From Rhizobium sp. Leaf262 (GTDB lineage: Bacteria > Pseudomonadota > Alphaproteobacteria > Rhizobiales > Rhizobiaceae), in assembly GCF_001422245.1 (NCBI RefSeq), contig NZ_LMMM01000021.1, positions 232,747 through 296,746 on the forward strand: a stretch of DNA of 64,000 bases, written 5' to 3'. Under the pieces are notes generated by a model that was given only the letters and a program-made list of their open reading frames with translations, was not told where the DNA came from and ran no database searches. The position numbers and the translations under genes were made by a program. Shown here piece after piece: positions 18,410-27,488 of this stretch. Within the stretch, counting starts at the first letter, position 1; every line of letters begins with the position of its first letter.

Positions 18410-18916
18410 ATGAAAACGTTATCCATAGACATTCGCCGAGCAGAGCCGGACGATGCGCACGCCATTTCCGATGCGCACAGATCGTCGTGGCAGCAGGCCT
18501 ATGCGGGTCTCATTCCCCATAAGCCCCTGCGGCAAATGCTGGATCGTCGCAACGAGACATGGTGGCGCAAGGCCGCTCGTGGGTCTGCCACAATGCTGGT
18601 TGTGGAAGTGGCGGGCGTGATTGCCGGCTACACCACCCTTGGCCTCAGCCGCGCCCGTGGCCTGCCCTATGATGGCGAAATCTACGAGATTTATCTGCGC
18701 CCCGAATATCAGGGCATGGGCCTCGGGTCCGTTCTGTTTACAGAGGCAAGACGCCTGCTGAAATCGCTGGGCTGCAAGGGCGTCGTCGTCTGGTGCCTGG
18801 AAGACAGCGATGTCGCCAACCGCTTCTTCCGCTCGCATGGCGGCAAGGACGTGGCGGAAGGCATGGAAGACTTCGCGGGCGTGCAGTTGCGCAAGCTCGG
18901 CTTCGCCTGGCACTGA
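18410..18916 (+). CDS. GNAT family N-acetyltransferase
   Basis: A 168-residue acetyltransferase. The beginning IRRAEPDDAHAISDAHRSSWQQAYAG is typical of one GNAT branch. The acetyl-CoA pyrophosphate-binding loop is YLRPEYQGMGLGSVLF (motif A, Q/RxxGxG/A as QGMGLG). The last strand reads VVVWCLEDSDVANRFFRSHGG. The acceptor is unknown; close relatives are annotated only generally. It stands alone between typA and leuD. Confidence 0.88.
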   Translation: MKTLSIDIRRAEPDDAHAISDAHRSSWQQAYAGLIPHKPLRQMLDRRNETWWRKAARGSATMLVVEVAGVIAGYTTLGLSRARGLPYDGEIYEIYLRPEYQGMGLGSVLFTEARRLLKSLGCKGVVVWCLEDSDVANRFFRSHGGKDVAEGMEDFAGVQLRKLGFAWH

Positions 18917-19017
18917 GATTTCGTCAAAACAAGCTTTCCGACACGCCGTCTTTTAACGGGGTGTACCGACTGCGCGCTGTTTGGCCTTCAAATATTCCCG
19001 ATTGTGCGCTATTGCGG

Positions 19018-19046
19018 CTTAAAGCGTGCAAGACCTGCGCTTATAG
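19018..19046 (+). promoter_or_regulatory. Candidate promoter of leuD
   Basis: CTTAAA (19018-19023) and TTATAG (19041-19046) are spaced by exactly 17 bases, fitting loosely the alphaproteobacterial CTTGAC/TATAAT pattern. They lie 23 bases before the leuD start. This was found by eye and is not proven. Confidence 0.35.
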
Positions 19047-19068
19047 TCGTAACATTTCGGAGTGAGAG

Positions 19069-19674
19069 ATGGATAAGTTCACCAAGCTGACGGGTGTTGC
19101 CGCCCCCATGCCGGTCGTCAATGTCGATACGGACATGATCATTCCGAAGGATTACCTCAAGACCATCAAGCGCACCGGCCTCGGCAAGGGTCTTTTCGCC
19201 GAGTCACGCTATCTGGATGACGGTTCCGACAATCCCGATTTCGTGCTGAACAAACCCGCCTATCGCAACGCGCAAATCCTTGTCGCTGGTGACAATTTCG
19301 GCTGCGGTTCATCTCGCGAACATGCGCCCTGGGCGTTGCTGGACTTCGGCATTCGCTGTGTGATCTCCACAAGCTTTGCCGATATCTTCTACAACAACTG
19401 TTTCAAGAACGGCATTCTGCCCATCGTCGTCAGTCCGGAAAATCTGGAAAAGCTGATGGATGACGCATCGCGCGGCTCCAACGCCGTGGTGACCGTCGAT
19501 CTCGAAAATCTCGAAATCAGCGGTCCTGACGGTGGCACGATCAAGTTCGAGCTGGATGAGTTCAAGCGCCACTGCATGCTGAACGGCCTTGATGATATCG
19601 GCCTGACGCTGGAACATGCCGGCGCCATCGAAGGCTTCGAAAAGACCAACGCCTCCGCGCGTCCCTGGGCCTGA
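19069..19674 (+). CDS. leuD: 3-isopropylmalate dehydratase small subunit
   Basis: Small (swivel) subunit of isopropylmalate isomerase, 201 residues, in leucine synthesis. The signature [14 protein letters not shown] (about 80-94) is intact, and [15 protein letters not shown] near the start places the large-subunit interface. It needs LeuC, which binds the iron-sulfur cluster and is not encoded in this window. leuB lies about 200 bases downstream after a terminator-like hairpin. Confidence 0.97.
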   Translation: MDKFTKLTGVAAPMPVVNVDTDMIIPKDYLKTIKRTGLGKGLFAESRYLDDGSDNPDFVLNKPAYRNAQILVAGDNFGCGSSREHAPWALLDFGIRCVISTSFADIFYNNCFKNGILPIVVSPENLEKLMDDASRGSNAVVTVDLENLEISGPDGGTIKFELDEFKRHCMLNGLDDIGLTLEHAGAIEGFEKTNASARPWA

Positions 19675-19693
19675 TCCTTTTCGCACGCATTCA

Positions 19694-19730
19694 AGGCCGG
19701 TTTGGTGCTTCCCGTACCAAATCGGCTTTT
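19694..19730 (+). terminator. Terminator after leuD
   Basis: GCCGGTTTGGT (19696-19706) pairs with ACCAAATCGGC (19716-19726), with one G-T pair, followed by TTTT. It makes leuD and leuB likely to be separate transcription units. Confidence 0.75.
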
Positions 19731-19870
19731 GCCTTCCTTGAAATAGGCCATTGCGAAGGTTAAGAAGCCCGCACCCTGCGGCGATTGACGTTGCGGGACT
19801 ACGGATTTTTTGACGCGCCCGCCATTTCGAGACCATCAGCGGTCTTGCGGTGTGGCCAAGGAGGGTTTTC

Positions 19871-20983
19871 ATGACAGTGCGCACGCTTTTCCTGCTGCCC
19901 GGTGACGGCATCGGCCCTGAGGCCATGGCGGAAGTCCGCAAGCTGATCGATTATCTGAACAGCGAGAAGGCCGCTGGTTTCAAGACGGAAGAAGGCCTCG
20001 TTGGTGGCAGCGCTTATGACGCCCACGGCGTGGCCATCTCCGATGCGGATATGGAAAAGGCGTTGGCCGCAGACGCCATTCTGTTCGGTGCCGTCGGCGG
20101 CCCCAAGTGGGATAGTGTGCCTTACGAGGTCAGACCCGAATCCGGTCTCCTGCGCTTGCGCAAGGACCTGGAGCTTTTCGCCAATCTGCGCCCGGCGATC
20201 TGCTACCCGGCGCTGGCTGCCGCATCCTCGCTGAAACAGGAGCTTGTCGAAGGCCTCGACATTCTTATCGTTCGTGAACTGACCGGCGGCGTTTATTTCG
20301 GTGAGCCGAAGCAGATCATCGATCTCGGTAACGGCCAGAAGCGCGGCATCGACACCCAGATCTATGACACGTTCGAAATCGAGCGCATTGCCAGCGTCGC
20401 CTTCGAACTTGCCCGCACCCGCGGCAACCGCGTCTGCTCCATGGAAAAGCGCAATGTCATGAAATCGGGCGTTCTGTGGAACCAGGTTGTTACCGAAACC
20501 CACGCGGCAAAGTTCAAGGATGTTCAGCTGGAGCATATGCTGGCTGACGCCGGTGGCATGCAGCTGGTGCGCAAGCCCAAGCAGTTCGACGTCATCGTCA
20601 CCGACAATCTGTTCGGCGACATGCTGTCCGACGTTGCCGCCATGTTGACGGGTTCGCTCGGCATGCTGCCATCCGCTTCGCTCGGCGCACCGGATGCCAA
20701 GACAGGCAAGCGCAAGGCCATGTATGAGCCCGTACACGGCTCTGCCCCTGACATTGCCGGCAAGGGCGTCGCCAACCCGATCGCCATGATCGCGTCATTC
20801 GCCATGTGCCTGCGTTATTCCTTCAACATGGTGGACGAAGCAACCAAGCTGGAAACGGCCATCGCCAATGTTCTCGACAAGGGCATCCGCACCGCCGACA
20901 TCATGGCGGACGGCAGTCGTCAGGTCAGCACATCTGAAATGGGCGACGCGGTTCTGGCAGAATTCAAGGCGCTGTCGGCCTGA
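19871..20983 (+). CDS. leuB: 3-isopropylmalate dehydrogenase
   Basis: A 370-residue NAD-dependent oxidative decarboxylase, the third step of leucine synthesis. Family blocks are [12 protein letters not shown] at the start, [13 protein letters not shown], the active-site Tyr in [15 protein letters not shown], and [30 protein letters not shown] with the metal-binding aspartates. The ATG at 19871 was chosen because the family starts just ahead of the beta-strand TLFLLPGDG. Its last 20 bases overlap the 3' end of the convergent cytochrome peroxidase gene. Confidence 0.97.
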   Translation: MTVRTLFLLPGDGIGPEAMAEVRKLIDYLNSEKAAGFKTEEGLVGGSAYDAHGVAISDADMEKALAADAILFGAVGGPKWDSVPYEVRPESGLLRLRKDLELFANLRPAICYPALAAASSLKQELVEGLDILIVRELTGGVYFGEPKQIIDLGNGQKRGIDTQIYDTFEIERIASVAFELARTRGNRVCSMEKRNVMKSGVLWNQVVTETHAAKFKDVQLEHMLADAGGMQLVRKPKQFDVIVTDNLFGDMLSDVAAMLTGSLGMLPSASLGAPDAKTGKRKAMYEPVHGSAPDIAGKGVANPIAMIASFAMCLRYSFNMVDEATKLETAIANVLDKGIRTADIMADGSRQVSTSEMGDAVLAEFKALSA

Positions 20984-22202
20984 TCGAAACATTCTGGGCA
21001 GGGGGCGTTGCGTCCTGCCCGGCATCTTCTTTCGGCAGGAGATGCTCGTAGCGCTTGTCTGTCAGCGTTTTCAAAAAGGCGACGATGGCATCCACCCGCT
21101 TATCGTCCAGCGCCGGTGCTGCCGTGAGTTCCGTCATGGCGATATTCTCGGGCACCTCTGGCGTATCCCACGCCTGCTCCGTTTCCGGGTTGATCTGACG
21201 GCTGGGCTTCTTGCTTTTGTACTTCACGTAAAACAGCACGACGGTGCGCAAATCCTTGAACACGCCATTGTGCATATAAGGGCCGGTGACAGCGACATTG
21301 CGCAGGGTCGGCACCTTGAACTTGCCGCGCTGGGCGGGATCGCCCGCAACGGCGGGGTTTTGGGCAAGACCCAGATCGACGGCATCGGGCATCGAACCAT
21401 TTGCCGCCCTGACCGCCTTGTTGGCGGGAACGCCGATGTTGAAATATTTGTGGTTCGTGAAAATGCCGTCGGAAAGCCCATTGGGGCCTTTGATCTCGTG
21501 ACAGGTGTTGCAGTTGGTGAACTGTGTCGATGACATCAAGACGCGGCCCAGCTCTTCCTGATCGGTCAGCTTTTCCTCGCCGCGCAGGAAGCGATCATAT
21601 TTCGAATCGAAGGTCGAAAACTCGTCCGAGCGCTCGAAGGCGGCCAGTGCTTTGCTCATCGCCGCAAAGGCGGCATCATCGGTCTTGAAGACATCATTGC
21701 CGAACTGCGTGCCGAAGGCTGCGGCGTAATCCGGGTTTTCCTTCAGCCGCTTGGCGACAGTGGCCTTGTCGGGCATGCCCATTTCAACCGGATTTAAAGG
21801 CGGGCCACCGGCCTGCTCTTCCAGCGACGATGCGCGCCCGTCCCAGAATTGCCCGCCGACATATTCGCCAGCCGCGTTCCTGCCGAAGGGTGGCGAGAAT
21901 TTCGCATAGGCCGCGCTCGGCGCATTGCGATCACCCAGGGAGCCGCCGTCATCGCCCAGCGAAACATCGTGGCCCACCTTGTCGCTCTCGCGCGCATCGG
22001 TAAAGCCAGCCGCTTCCATATGGCAGGTGGAGCAGGACATTGTGCGGTTCATGGACAGGTTGTTGTCGTGGAACAGGGCCTTGCCCAGCTTTTCCAGCGT
22101 GGCGTAATCCTCGCCGCTATGGGCAGCATCGCCCGTCCCGATACCGGCAGGCAGCAGGAGACACGCACTTGCAATGATGACGCAGAGGATATGCCTGAAC
22201 AT
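20964..22202 (-). CDS. Di-haem cytochrome c peroxidase (CcpA/MauG family)
   Basis: A 412-residue periplasmic protein with a signal peptide (about 1-26) and two haem-binding CxxCH motifs, CSTCH at 57-61 and CNTCH at 231-235. The spacing is that of bacterial di-haem peroxidases, which reduce hydrogen peroxide with electrons from c-type cytochromes. The segment [26 protein letters not shown] is the conserved C-terminal region with the distal haem ligand. MauG-like activity cannot be ruled out, but there is no mau cluster. No partner gene is adjacent. Confidence 0.9.
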   Translation of the reverse strand: MFRHILCVIIASACLLLPAGIGTGDAAHSGEDYATLEKLGKALFHDNNLSMNRTMSCSTCHMEAAGFTDARESDKVGHDVSLGDDGGSLGDRNAPSAAYAKFSPPFGRNAAGEYVGGQFWDGRASSLEEQAGGPPLNPVEMGMPDKATVAKRLKENPDYAAAFGTQFGNDVFKTDDAAFAAMSKALAAFERSDEFSTFDSKYDRFLRGEEKLTDQEELGRVLMSSTQFTNCNTCHEIKGPNGLSDGIFTNHKYFNIGVPANKAVRAANGSMPDAVDLGLAQNPAVAGDPAQRGKFKVPTLRNVAVTGPYMHNGVFKDLRTVVLFYVKYKSKKPSRQINPETEQAWDTPEVPENIAMTELTAAPALDDKRVDAIVAFLKTLTDKRYEHLLPKEDAGQDATPPAQNVSIRPTAP

Positions 22203-22305
22203 GGCAGACGCCGAAATCGATGAAACTGGCGTGCTCTATATCATCTCAAATCGGCAAAGCACAGAAACTTTCTGGGCCCGCTCCACTTTGCCGCAGCGGA
22301 TGATT

Positions 22306-22686
22306 TCAGTCGATCTGGAAGTAGTTCTCGAAGGATTCGGGGAAGTTCTGCCGCGCCACTCGCTCATCGATGACAAGCATCGCCTCATAGGAGATCGGGT
22401 CGAAATTCTTTTCCGCAGCCACGACTTCGCGCCCAAATAGCAGGCTGAGACGCGCAGCATCCAGATTGCCGCGTTCGAAGGGCTCGTTGCCGAAGTGGTG
22501 CCACAGCGCGTGCAGAAAGGCCGCATCCACCTTGTGTTCCGGTGAATCGTTGCGGGCGCGGCGGGGAATGTATTTGACGGGAGTGACGCCGCGCGGATTT
22601 GCGCGGCGTATGGTGAATTGAATACCCGTGCTCGGCATGCCGGATGGAAAACCACGATGTTTGGTCATGTCGGGCAGGTTTGCCAT
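22306..22686 (-). CDS. Conserved protein of unknown function
   Basis: A 126-residue soluble protein I do not recognise. The N-terminal third is basic (KYIPRRAR, with FTIRRANPRG), and the remainder is acidic and helical. There is no signal peptide, cysteine pair or catalytic motif. The ATG at 22686 was chosen for its AAGGAG ribosome binding site seven bases upstream; the frame runs further up to 22782 but inside the neighbouring gene. It follows the YghU-type gene on the same strand with a gap of 10 bases, so the two are probably one operon. Confidence 0.7.
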   Translation of the reverse strand: MANLPDMTKHRGFPSGMPSTGIQFTIRRANPRGVTPVKYIPRRARNDSPEHKVDAAFLHALWHHFGNEPFERGNLDAARLSLLFGREVVAAEKNFDPISYEAMLVIDERVARQNFPESFENYFQID

Positions 22687-22696
22687 TCTCTTCTCC

Positions 22697-23593
22697 TTAG
22701 GCCTTGCCGATTTTGTCCTGTGTCTTCGTATCGAAGTCGGACGCATCGTGGCGTTCATGCAATTGTTCCGAAGGATCGCCATTGGCCTTGTTGACCATGC
22801 GACCCCGCTTGACGGCCGGACGTTCCGCGATCTCCGCCGCCCAACGCTGAAGGTTCTTGTAGCTCTTCACATCCAGGAAGACATCGGCCTTCGGATAAGA
22901 CTGTCCGCGCGCCAGATTGCCATACCATGGCCAGACGGCGATATCCGCAATCGAATACTCCGAACCGGCCAGATACTGGTTCTCTGCCAGATGGCGGTCC
23001 AGCACGTCAAGCTGGCGCTTGGCTTCCATGGCAAAACGATCGATGGCATATTTGATGTGAACAGGCGCGTAGGCATAAAAGTGGCCGAAGCCGCCGCCCA
23101 GATAAGGGCCGGACGCCATCTGCCAGAACAGCCAGTTGATCGCCTCGGTGCGTGCCTTGTGATCTTTAGGGAGAAAGGCACCGAATTTTTCGGCGAGATA
23201 GAGCAGGATCGAGCCGCTTTCGAAGACTCGCGTCGGTTCTGGCGTGGAATGATCCACAAGTGCCGGGATTTTCGAATTCGGATTGGCCTTGACGAAACCG
23301 GAGCCGAACTGGTCGCCATCGCCGATCTTGATCAGCCATGCATCATATTCGGCGCCCGTATGGCCTGCGGCCAGCAGTTCTTCCAGCATGATGCCGACCT
23401 TCTGGCCGTTTGGCGTCGCCAGCGAATAGAGCTGCAGCGGATGCTTGCCGACCGGCAATTCCTTGTCGTGCGTCGGACCGGCTATCGGGCGATTGATATT
23501 GGCGAACTGACCGCCATTGCCCTTTTCCCATTCCCAGACATCGGCTGGTTCGTAACCGGCAGGAAAGTTATTCTCGGGGGATTTCTCGGTCAT
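22697..23593 (-). CDS. yghU: Glutathione S-transferase-like disulfide-bond oxidoreductase (YghU type)
   Basis: A 298-residue member of the nu-class glutathione transferases. The thioredoxin-fold N-terminal domain is preceded by a long extension (about 1-48). It contains LYSLATPNGQKVGIMLEE and NPNSKIPALVDHS with the cis-proline of the glutathione site, and FESGSILLYLAEKFGAFLP. The helical C-terminal domain starts near residue 140. YghU binds two glutathiones and has disulfide reductase activity. It is first in a probable operon with the 126-residue unknown protein. Confidence 0.85.
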   Translation of the reverse strand: MTEKSPENNFPAGYEPADVWEWEKGNGGQFANINRPIAGPTHDKELPVGKHPLQLYSLATPNGQKVGIMLEELLAAGHTGAEYDAWLIKIGDGDQFGSGFVKANPNSKIPALVDHSTPEPTRVFESGSILLYLAEKFGAFLPKDHKARTEAINWLFWQMASGPYLGGGFGHFYAYAPVHIKYAIDRFAMEAKRQLDVLDRHLAENQYLAGSEYSIADIAVWPWYGNLARGQSYPKADVFLDVKSYKNLQRWAAEIAERPAVKRGRMVNKANGDPSEQLHERHDASDFDTKTQDKIGKA

Positions 23594-23697
23594 GAAAATC
23601 TGTCCTTGTTCAATGGATCAAGCGCCAGCGTTCAGCACTCCAAAGCAATATAGGCATCCCCCAGGAATTCCTCCACCGCATCATCGATGAGAAAAAT

Positions 23698-25011
23698 TCA
23701 ACCTTTGGCGATGGCGTGAAAAAACGTACCCGTAACAAAGCCGCGTCTGCCGCCGGACGCACCAATCGGCTTTCCCTGCCCATCGGCAATCTGCGCAAAG
23801 GCTTCATCATGACCTTGATCGATGACGCGTGCATAGTGGAACTCGTGGCCACGCAGGACATCACCAGCACGCCCGATGGGGCTATCTGCTGATATCGTCG
23901 CCTGCCGATAGCCGAGGTTCATCTTGCGTTTGGCAAAGCTGGTGGCGTGCGACAAAAGACCGGTCATCGCATGCGTGACGCCATCTGCATCTTCCAAAGC
24001 ATCACCCAGCACCATGTACCCACCGCACTCACCGTGGACCGGTTTGGTCTGTGAAAACCGGTCAAGACCCGCCTTGAACCGATGCGCCGCTGCAAGCTGT
24101 CCTGCGTAAAGCTCTGGGTAGCCCCCCGGCAGCCAGCAGATGTCGCAGGACTCATCCGGCGCTTCATCTGCCAGTGGCGAGAAAGGGATGATCTCGGCCC
24201 CCGCTTCACGCCAGTGGCGCTGGAGGTGGGGATAGAGAAAGGTAAAGGCCGCATCCTGCGCCAAGGCAATGCGCTGACCGGGCGGCGCAATGGCGGCATC
24301 CACCGAGCCCTGCGATAGATCGACCGGACTGGCGAGCGCCAGGAGTGCATCAAGATCGATAGAGCTTTCCATCGCATCCGCGAGACGTTCGATATGCGCA
24401 TCGATTTCCGGATGCTCGCTGGCCTGCACCAGCCCCAGATGCCGCTCCGGCAGAACCAGCGAGGGATCGCGCATCACGCAGCCCGCAACCGGCAGACCGA
24501 TTTTTTCAATGGCGTCCGAACACAGCGTGCGGTGTCTTTCACTGCCCCCACGGTTCAACACCACGGCAGACATTTTGACTGCCGGATCGTAATGGGCAAA
24601 GCCGTGGGCGACGGCAGCGGCTGTCTGCGACTGGCCGGAGACATCCAGCACCAGCAACACGGGAATGCTGAACAGCCTCGCTAGATCAGCGGCAGAACCG
24701 GTTCTGTTCTCCGGCACGACGATGCCATCGAACAGACCCATGGCGCTTTCGATCAGCAGCAGTTCTGCGTCTTCGGCCTGCTGCGCAAACAAGTGCCGCA
24801 GCAAATCCGGCTGCATGGCCCAGCTATCGAGATTGAGCCCCGGCGTGCCAGCCGCAAAGGCATGGAAACCCGGATCGATATAATCAGGCCCGGTCTTGAT
24901 GCCACGCACCTTTACGCCACGCCGCGCAAAGGCTCGCAGAAGCCCGATAGTGACGCTGGTCTTGCCCGACCCGGAGCGCGGTGCGCCTATGATGATCGCC
25001 CGCGCCGTCAT
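23698..25011 (-). CDS. cobB: Cobyrinate a,c-diamide synthase (hydrogenobyrinate a,c-diamide synthase)
   Basis: A glutamine amidotransferase of 437 residues that amidates the a and c carboxylates of hydrogenobyrinic acid ahead of cobalt insertion. The N-terminal dethiobiotin-synthetase-like domain has the P-loop GAPRSGSGKTSVT at 9-21 and KTGPDYIDPGFHAFAAG. The C-terminal class I amidotransferase domain has its nucleophile at Cys329 (HGECGGYMVLG). The C-terminal histidine region is FHYARVIDQ. It is the leftmost gene of the cobalamin cluster and is divergent from cbiD across a RIME-like repeat. Confidence 0.95.
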   Translation of the reverse strand: MTARAIIIGAPRSGSGKTSVTIGLLRAFARRGVKVRGIKTGPDYIDPGFHAFAAGTPGLNLDSWAMQPDLLRHLFAQQAEDAELLLIESAMGLFDGIVVPENRTGSAADLARLFSIPVLLVLDVSGQSQTAAAVAHGFAHYDPAVKMSAVVLNRGGSERHRTLCSDAIEKIGLPVAGCVMRDPSLVLPERHLGLVQASEHPEIDAHIERLADAMESSIDLDALLALASPVDLSQGSVDAAIAPPGQRIALAQDAAFTFLYPHLQRHWREAGAEIIPFSPLADEAPDESCDICWLPGGYPELYAGQLAAAHRFKAGLDRFSQTKPVHGECGGYMVLGDALEDADGVTHAMTGLLSHATSFAKRKMNLGYRQATISADSPIGRAGDVLRGHEFHYARVIDQGHDEAFAQIADGQGKPIGASGGRRGFVTGTFFHAIAKG

Positions 25012-25019
25012 ACCCGTCT

Positions 25020-25140
25020 TCCCTCATTCCTGTGCTCGTCACAGGAATCTAGCCAGCCCAAGTCCTTGGGCTGAAAAGACTCGTCCCGCCGCGCAGACGC
25101 GCGACGACTGGATTCCTGTGACAGGCACAGGAATGAGGGT
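25020..25140. repeat. RIME-like rhizobial palindromic element
   Basis: About 120 bases between divergent cobB and cbiD. The outer arms (CCCTCATTCCTGTGC... at 25021-25053, and its near-complement at 25108-25140) match over about 33 bases with three differences. Each arm folds on itself through ATTCCTGTG and CACAGGAAT. Two smaller hairpins, AGCCCAAG/TTGGGCT and a GCGCG stem, lie between. This multi-palindrome plan is that of rhizobial intergenic mosaic elements; the family assignment is from memory of that architecture. Confidence 0.65.
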
Positions 25141-25237
25141 GGTGTAACATCTCCAACGGTCTTCAAAATAAGGGCCTTACATTTTATCGTTGCTGTTTCC
25201 CCATGACGGCCAAACCCGTAACCGCTATAGAAACACG

Positions 25238-26368
25238 ATGGAAACGGATGGAAAAAATCTGCGTCGCGGCTGGACGACCGGCGCTTGCGCGACGGCGGCA
25301 ACGAAGGCTGCCTGCACCGCGTTGCTGACCGGTGAGTTTCCATACCCTGTCGAGATCGAACTTCCAAGCGGCAAGCGCGTCGGCTTTTCGCTGGCCACCA
25401 GCCATCGAGGCGATGGCTTTGCCAAGGCCGGCGTCATAAAAGACGCGGGCGATGACCCTGACGTGACCCACGGTGCGTTGGTGGAAAGCAGTGTGCGCCC
25501 CGGAAAACCCGGCAGCGGCATCACCTTCAAGGCGGGCAGCGGCGTTGGCATCGTTACACGTCCTGGACTGCCGCTGGCCGTCGGGGAGCCTGCGATTAAT
25601 CCCGTACCGCGCAAGATGATCGAGAAAGCCATCCACGAGGTCGCAGGCGAGAATGCCGATTTCGAAGTGGAGATATCCGTCGAAAATGGCGAGAAGATCG
25701 CCGAGAAGACGCTGAATGGCAGGCTCGGTATCATCGGCGGCATCTCCATTCTTGGCACAACAGGCATCGTCATTCCCTTTTCGTGCTCGGCCTGGATTCA
25801 CTCCATCTGGCGGGGCATAGACGTGGCACGTGCCGAGGGGCTGCCCCATATTCTTGGTGCGACGGGTAATGCCTCGGAAAAAGCCGGACAAGCCCTGCAC
25901 GGCCTGCCGGAAACGGCCCTGATCGATATGGGCGATTTCATCGGCGGAATGCTGAAATATCTGCGGACCCACCCGGTCGAGAAACTGACCATTGCCGGTG
26001 GCGTCGCCAAAATGACCAAGCTCGCCCAAGGCATGCTCGACGTCCATTCCAAGCGTGGCCTCGCGGATCTGGATGCGCTGGCGAAACTCGCGACGGAAGC
26101 GGGTGGAGACGAGGCTTTGGTAGACGTCATCCGCCACGCCAACACCGTGTCCCATGCCTTCACCATGGCAGGCAACGCGGGCATAGACTTGGGCAGCGTC
26201 GTGGCCGAGAAGGCCTGGAAAACGGCGGCGGATGCGCTCAATACGCCGGAGACTGCGCTCGAAATTCTGGTGTTTGACCGCGAGGGAGCATTAAAGGGGC
26301 GCTACGGCTTCGCGCCATCCCATCACGTTTCGGCTTTTCCATCCGGCGAGCGGAACCGCCGCACATAA
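25238..26368 (+). CDS. cbiD: Cobalt-precorrin-5B (C1)-methyltransferase CbiD
   Basis: A 376-residue CbiD protein, the C1 methylase of the oxygen-independent pathway. The family start [18 protein letters not shown] is at 9-26, followed by [30 protein letters not shown] and [19 protein letters not shown]. Here it sits in an otherwise oxygen-dependent set (CobG, CobN), so it probably replaces the CobF function. The ATG at 25238 was preferred over the one at 25190, which adds non-conserved residues. The 3' end overlaps convergent cobM by 46 bases. Confidence 0.93.
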   Translation: METDGKNLRRGWTTGACATAATKAACTALLTGEFPYPVEIELPSGKRVGFSLATSHRGDGFAKAGVIKDAGDDPDVTHGALVESSVRPGKPGSGITFKAGSGVGIVTRPGLPLAVGEPAINPVPRKMIEKAIHEVAGENADFEVEISVENGEKIAEKTLNGRLGIIGGISILGTTGIVIPFSCSAWIHSIWRGIDVARAEGLPHILGATGNASEKAGQALHGLPETALIDMGDFIGGMLKYLRTHPVEKLTIAGGVAKMTKLAQGMLDVHSKRGLADLDALAKLATEAGGDEALVDVIRHANTVSHAFTMAGNAGIDLGSVVAEKAWKTAADALNTPETALEILVFDREGALKGRYGFAPSHHVSAFPSGERNRRT

Positions 26369-27096
26369 TCCGTGCTGTAAAGCGCGCTTTCGCGGAAATC
26401 CTCCGACGCCAAGCCCTTGCCGACGAAAATCAGCGCTGTGCGCTCCACCGGTTCTTCTGCAAGCTTTGCTTCGATATCGCCCAACGTGCCCTTGATGATC
26501 CGCTCCTCCGGCCATGACGCCCGCACGACGATGGCAACGGGGCAGTCCGCTCCATAAAGCGGCGTCAAATCCTCGACCACCTTGGCAATGGCATGGATGG
26601 CAAGGTGGATGGCGAGCGTCGCACCCGTCGCGCCGAATGCCTTCAACGTTTCCGTCTCCGGCATTTTGGAGGCGCGGCCCGACACGCGGGTCAGCACGAG
26701 GCTTTGGGCTACTTCCGGCACCGTCAATTCCCGCCGTAACGTGGCAGCGGCAGCGGCAAAGGAGGGAACGCCGGGTGTGACGGTGTAATCCAGCCCCAGA
26801 CGCTCCAGACGGCGGATTTGCTCGCCCATGGCGCTCCAGACCGAGAGGTCGCCGGAATGCAGCCGGGCCACGTCCTTGCCGTCACGGGCGGCGGCGGCAT
26901 ATTCAGCCTCGATATCATCGAGCGATAGCGCTGCCGTATCGACGATGCGGGCACCGGGAGGGCAATAGTCCAGCAGCGCCTTCGGCACCAGCGAGCCCGC
27001 ATAAAGGCAGACCGGGCAGGCAGCGATGAGATCGCGCCCGCGCACGGTAATAAGGTCTGCCGCACCCGGTCCTGCGCCGATAAAATGAACCGTCAT
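26323..27096 (-). CDS. cobM: Precorrin-4 C11-methyltransferase
   Basis: A 257-residue SAM-dependent corrin methylase that methylates C11 of precorrin-4. The tetrapyrrole-methylase fold is evident from [18 protein letters not shown] at the start, the SAM-binding [16 protein letters not shown] and [15 protein letters not shown]. It is the last gene of the minus-strand cobL-cobE-cobM group and starts with a 4-base overlap with cobE. Its 3' end overlaps convergent cbiD by 46 bases, a long tail-to-tail overlap. Confidence 0.95.
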   Translation of the reverse strand: MTVHFIGAGPGAADLITVRGRDLIAACPVCLYAGSLVPKALLDYCPPGARIVDTAALSLDDIEAEYAAAARDGKDVARLHSGDLSVWSAMGEQIRRLERLGLDYTVTPGVPSFAAAAATLRRELTVPEVAQSLVLTRVSGRASKMPETETLKAFGATGATLAIHLAIHAIAKVVEDLTPLYGADCPVAIVVRASWPEERIIKGTLGDIEAKLAEEPVERTALIFVGKGLASEDFRESALYSTDYVRRFRSPDGKAET

Positions 27097-27488
27097 TCGT
27101 CGTCTCCTAAAGTGGCAAGCGCCACCGTCATATCGCCGATCACCATTCGCGGGGCGATCAGCCTTGATTGTGGTCCCAGAGCCGCAAGCGCCGCGGCCTC
27201 GCTGAGGCTTAGCGAACCGGAATGCTTCAGGCTGACAGCCGAATGGGTAATGGTGCGGCCGCTAGCCAGTTCGAAATCGGGCTGCGCCACCACGACGAAG
27301 GCCATATTGAGCCGCGTAGCTGCCTCCAGCAAACCTGGCTCATCGGCCTTAATGGGCGCCGTTGCAATGAAATCGATCGCCACGCCGTGTTCTTTCGACG
27401 CCGCCTCGAGTGCAGCGATGATCGTCTCTGCACTGGTTCCCTTGCGGCATCCGATCCCGGCAACAATCACGGCTTGACCCATGCCCAT
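27093..27488 (-). CDS. cobE: Cobalamin biosynthesis protein CobE (CbiG C-terminal-like)
   Basis: A protein of about 131 residues matching the CobE/CbiG C-terminal domain. The start [19 protein letters not shown] and the tail region [12 protein letters not shown] with a closing [10 protein letters not shown] are typical. CobE is needed for full activity of the aerobic pathway; its exact biochemical role is not settled. Candidate starts are 27488, 27482 or the frame start at 27515, and none has a clear ribosome binding site. All of them overlap the end of cobL, so translation is probably coupled. Confidence 0.85.
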   Translation of the reverse strand: MGMGQAVIVAGIGCRKGTSAETIIAALEAASKEHGVAIDFIATAPIKADEPGLLEAATRLNMAFVVVAQPDFELASGRTITHSAVSLKHSGSLSLSEAAALAALGPQSRLIAPRMVIGDMTVALATLGDDE

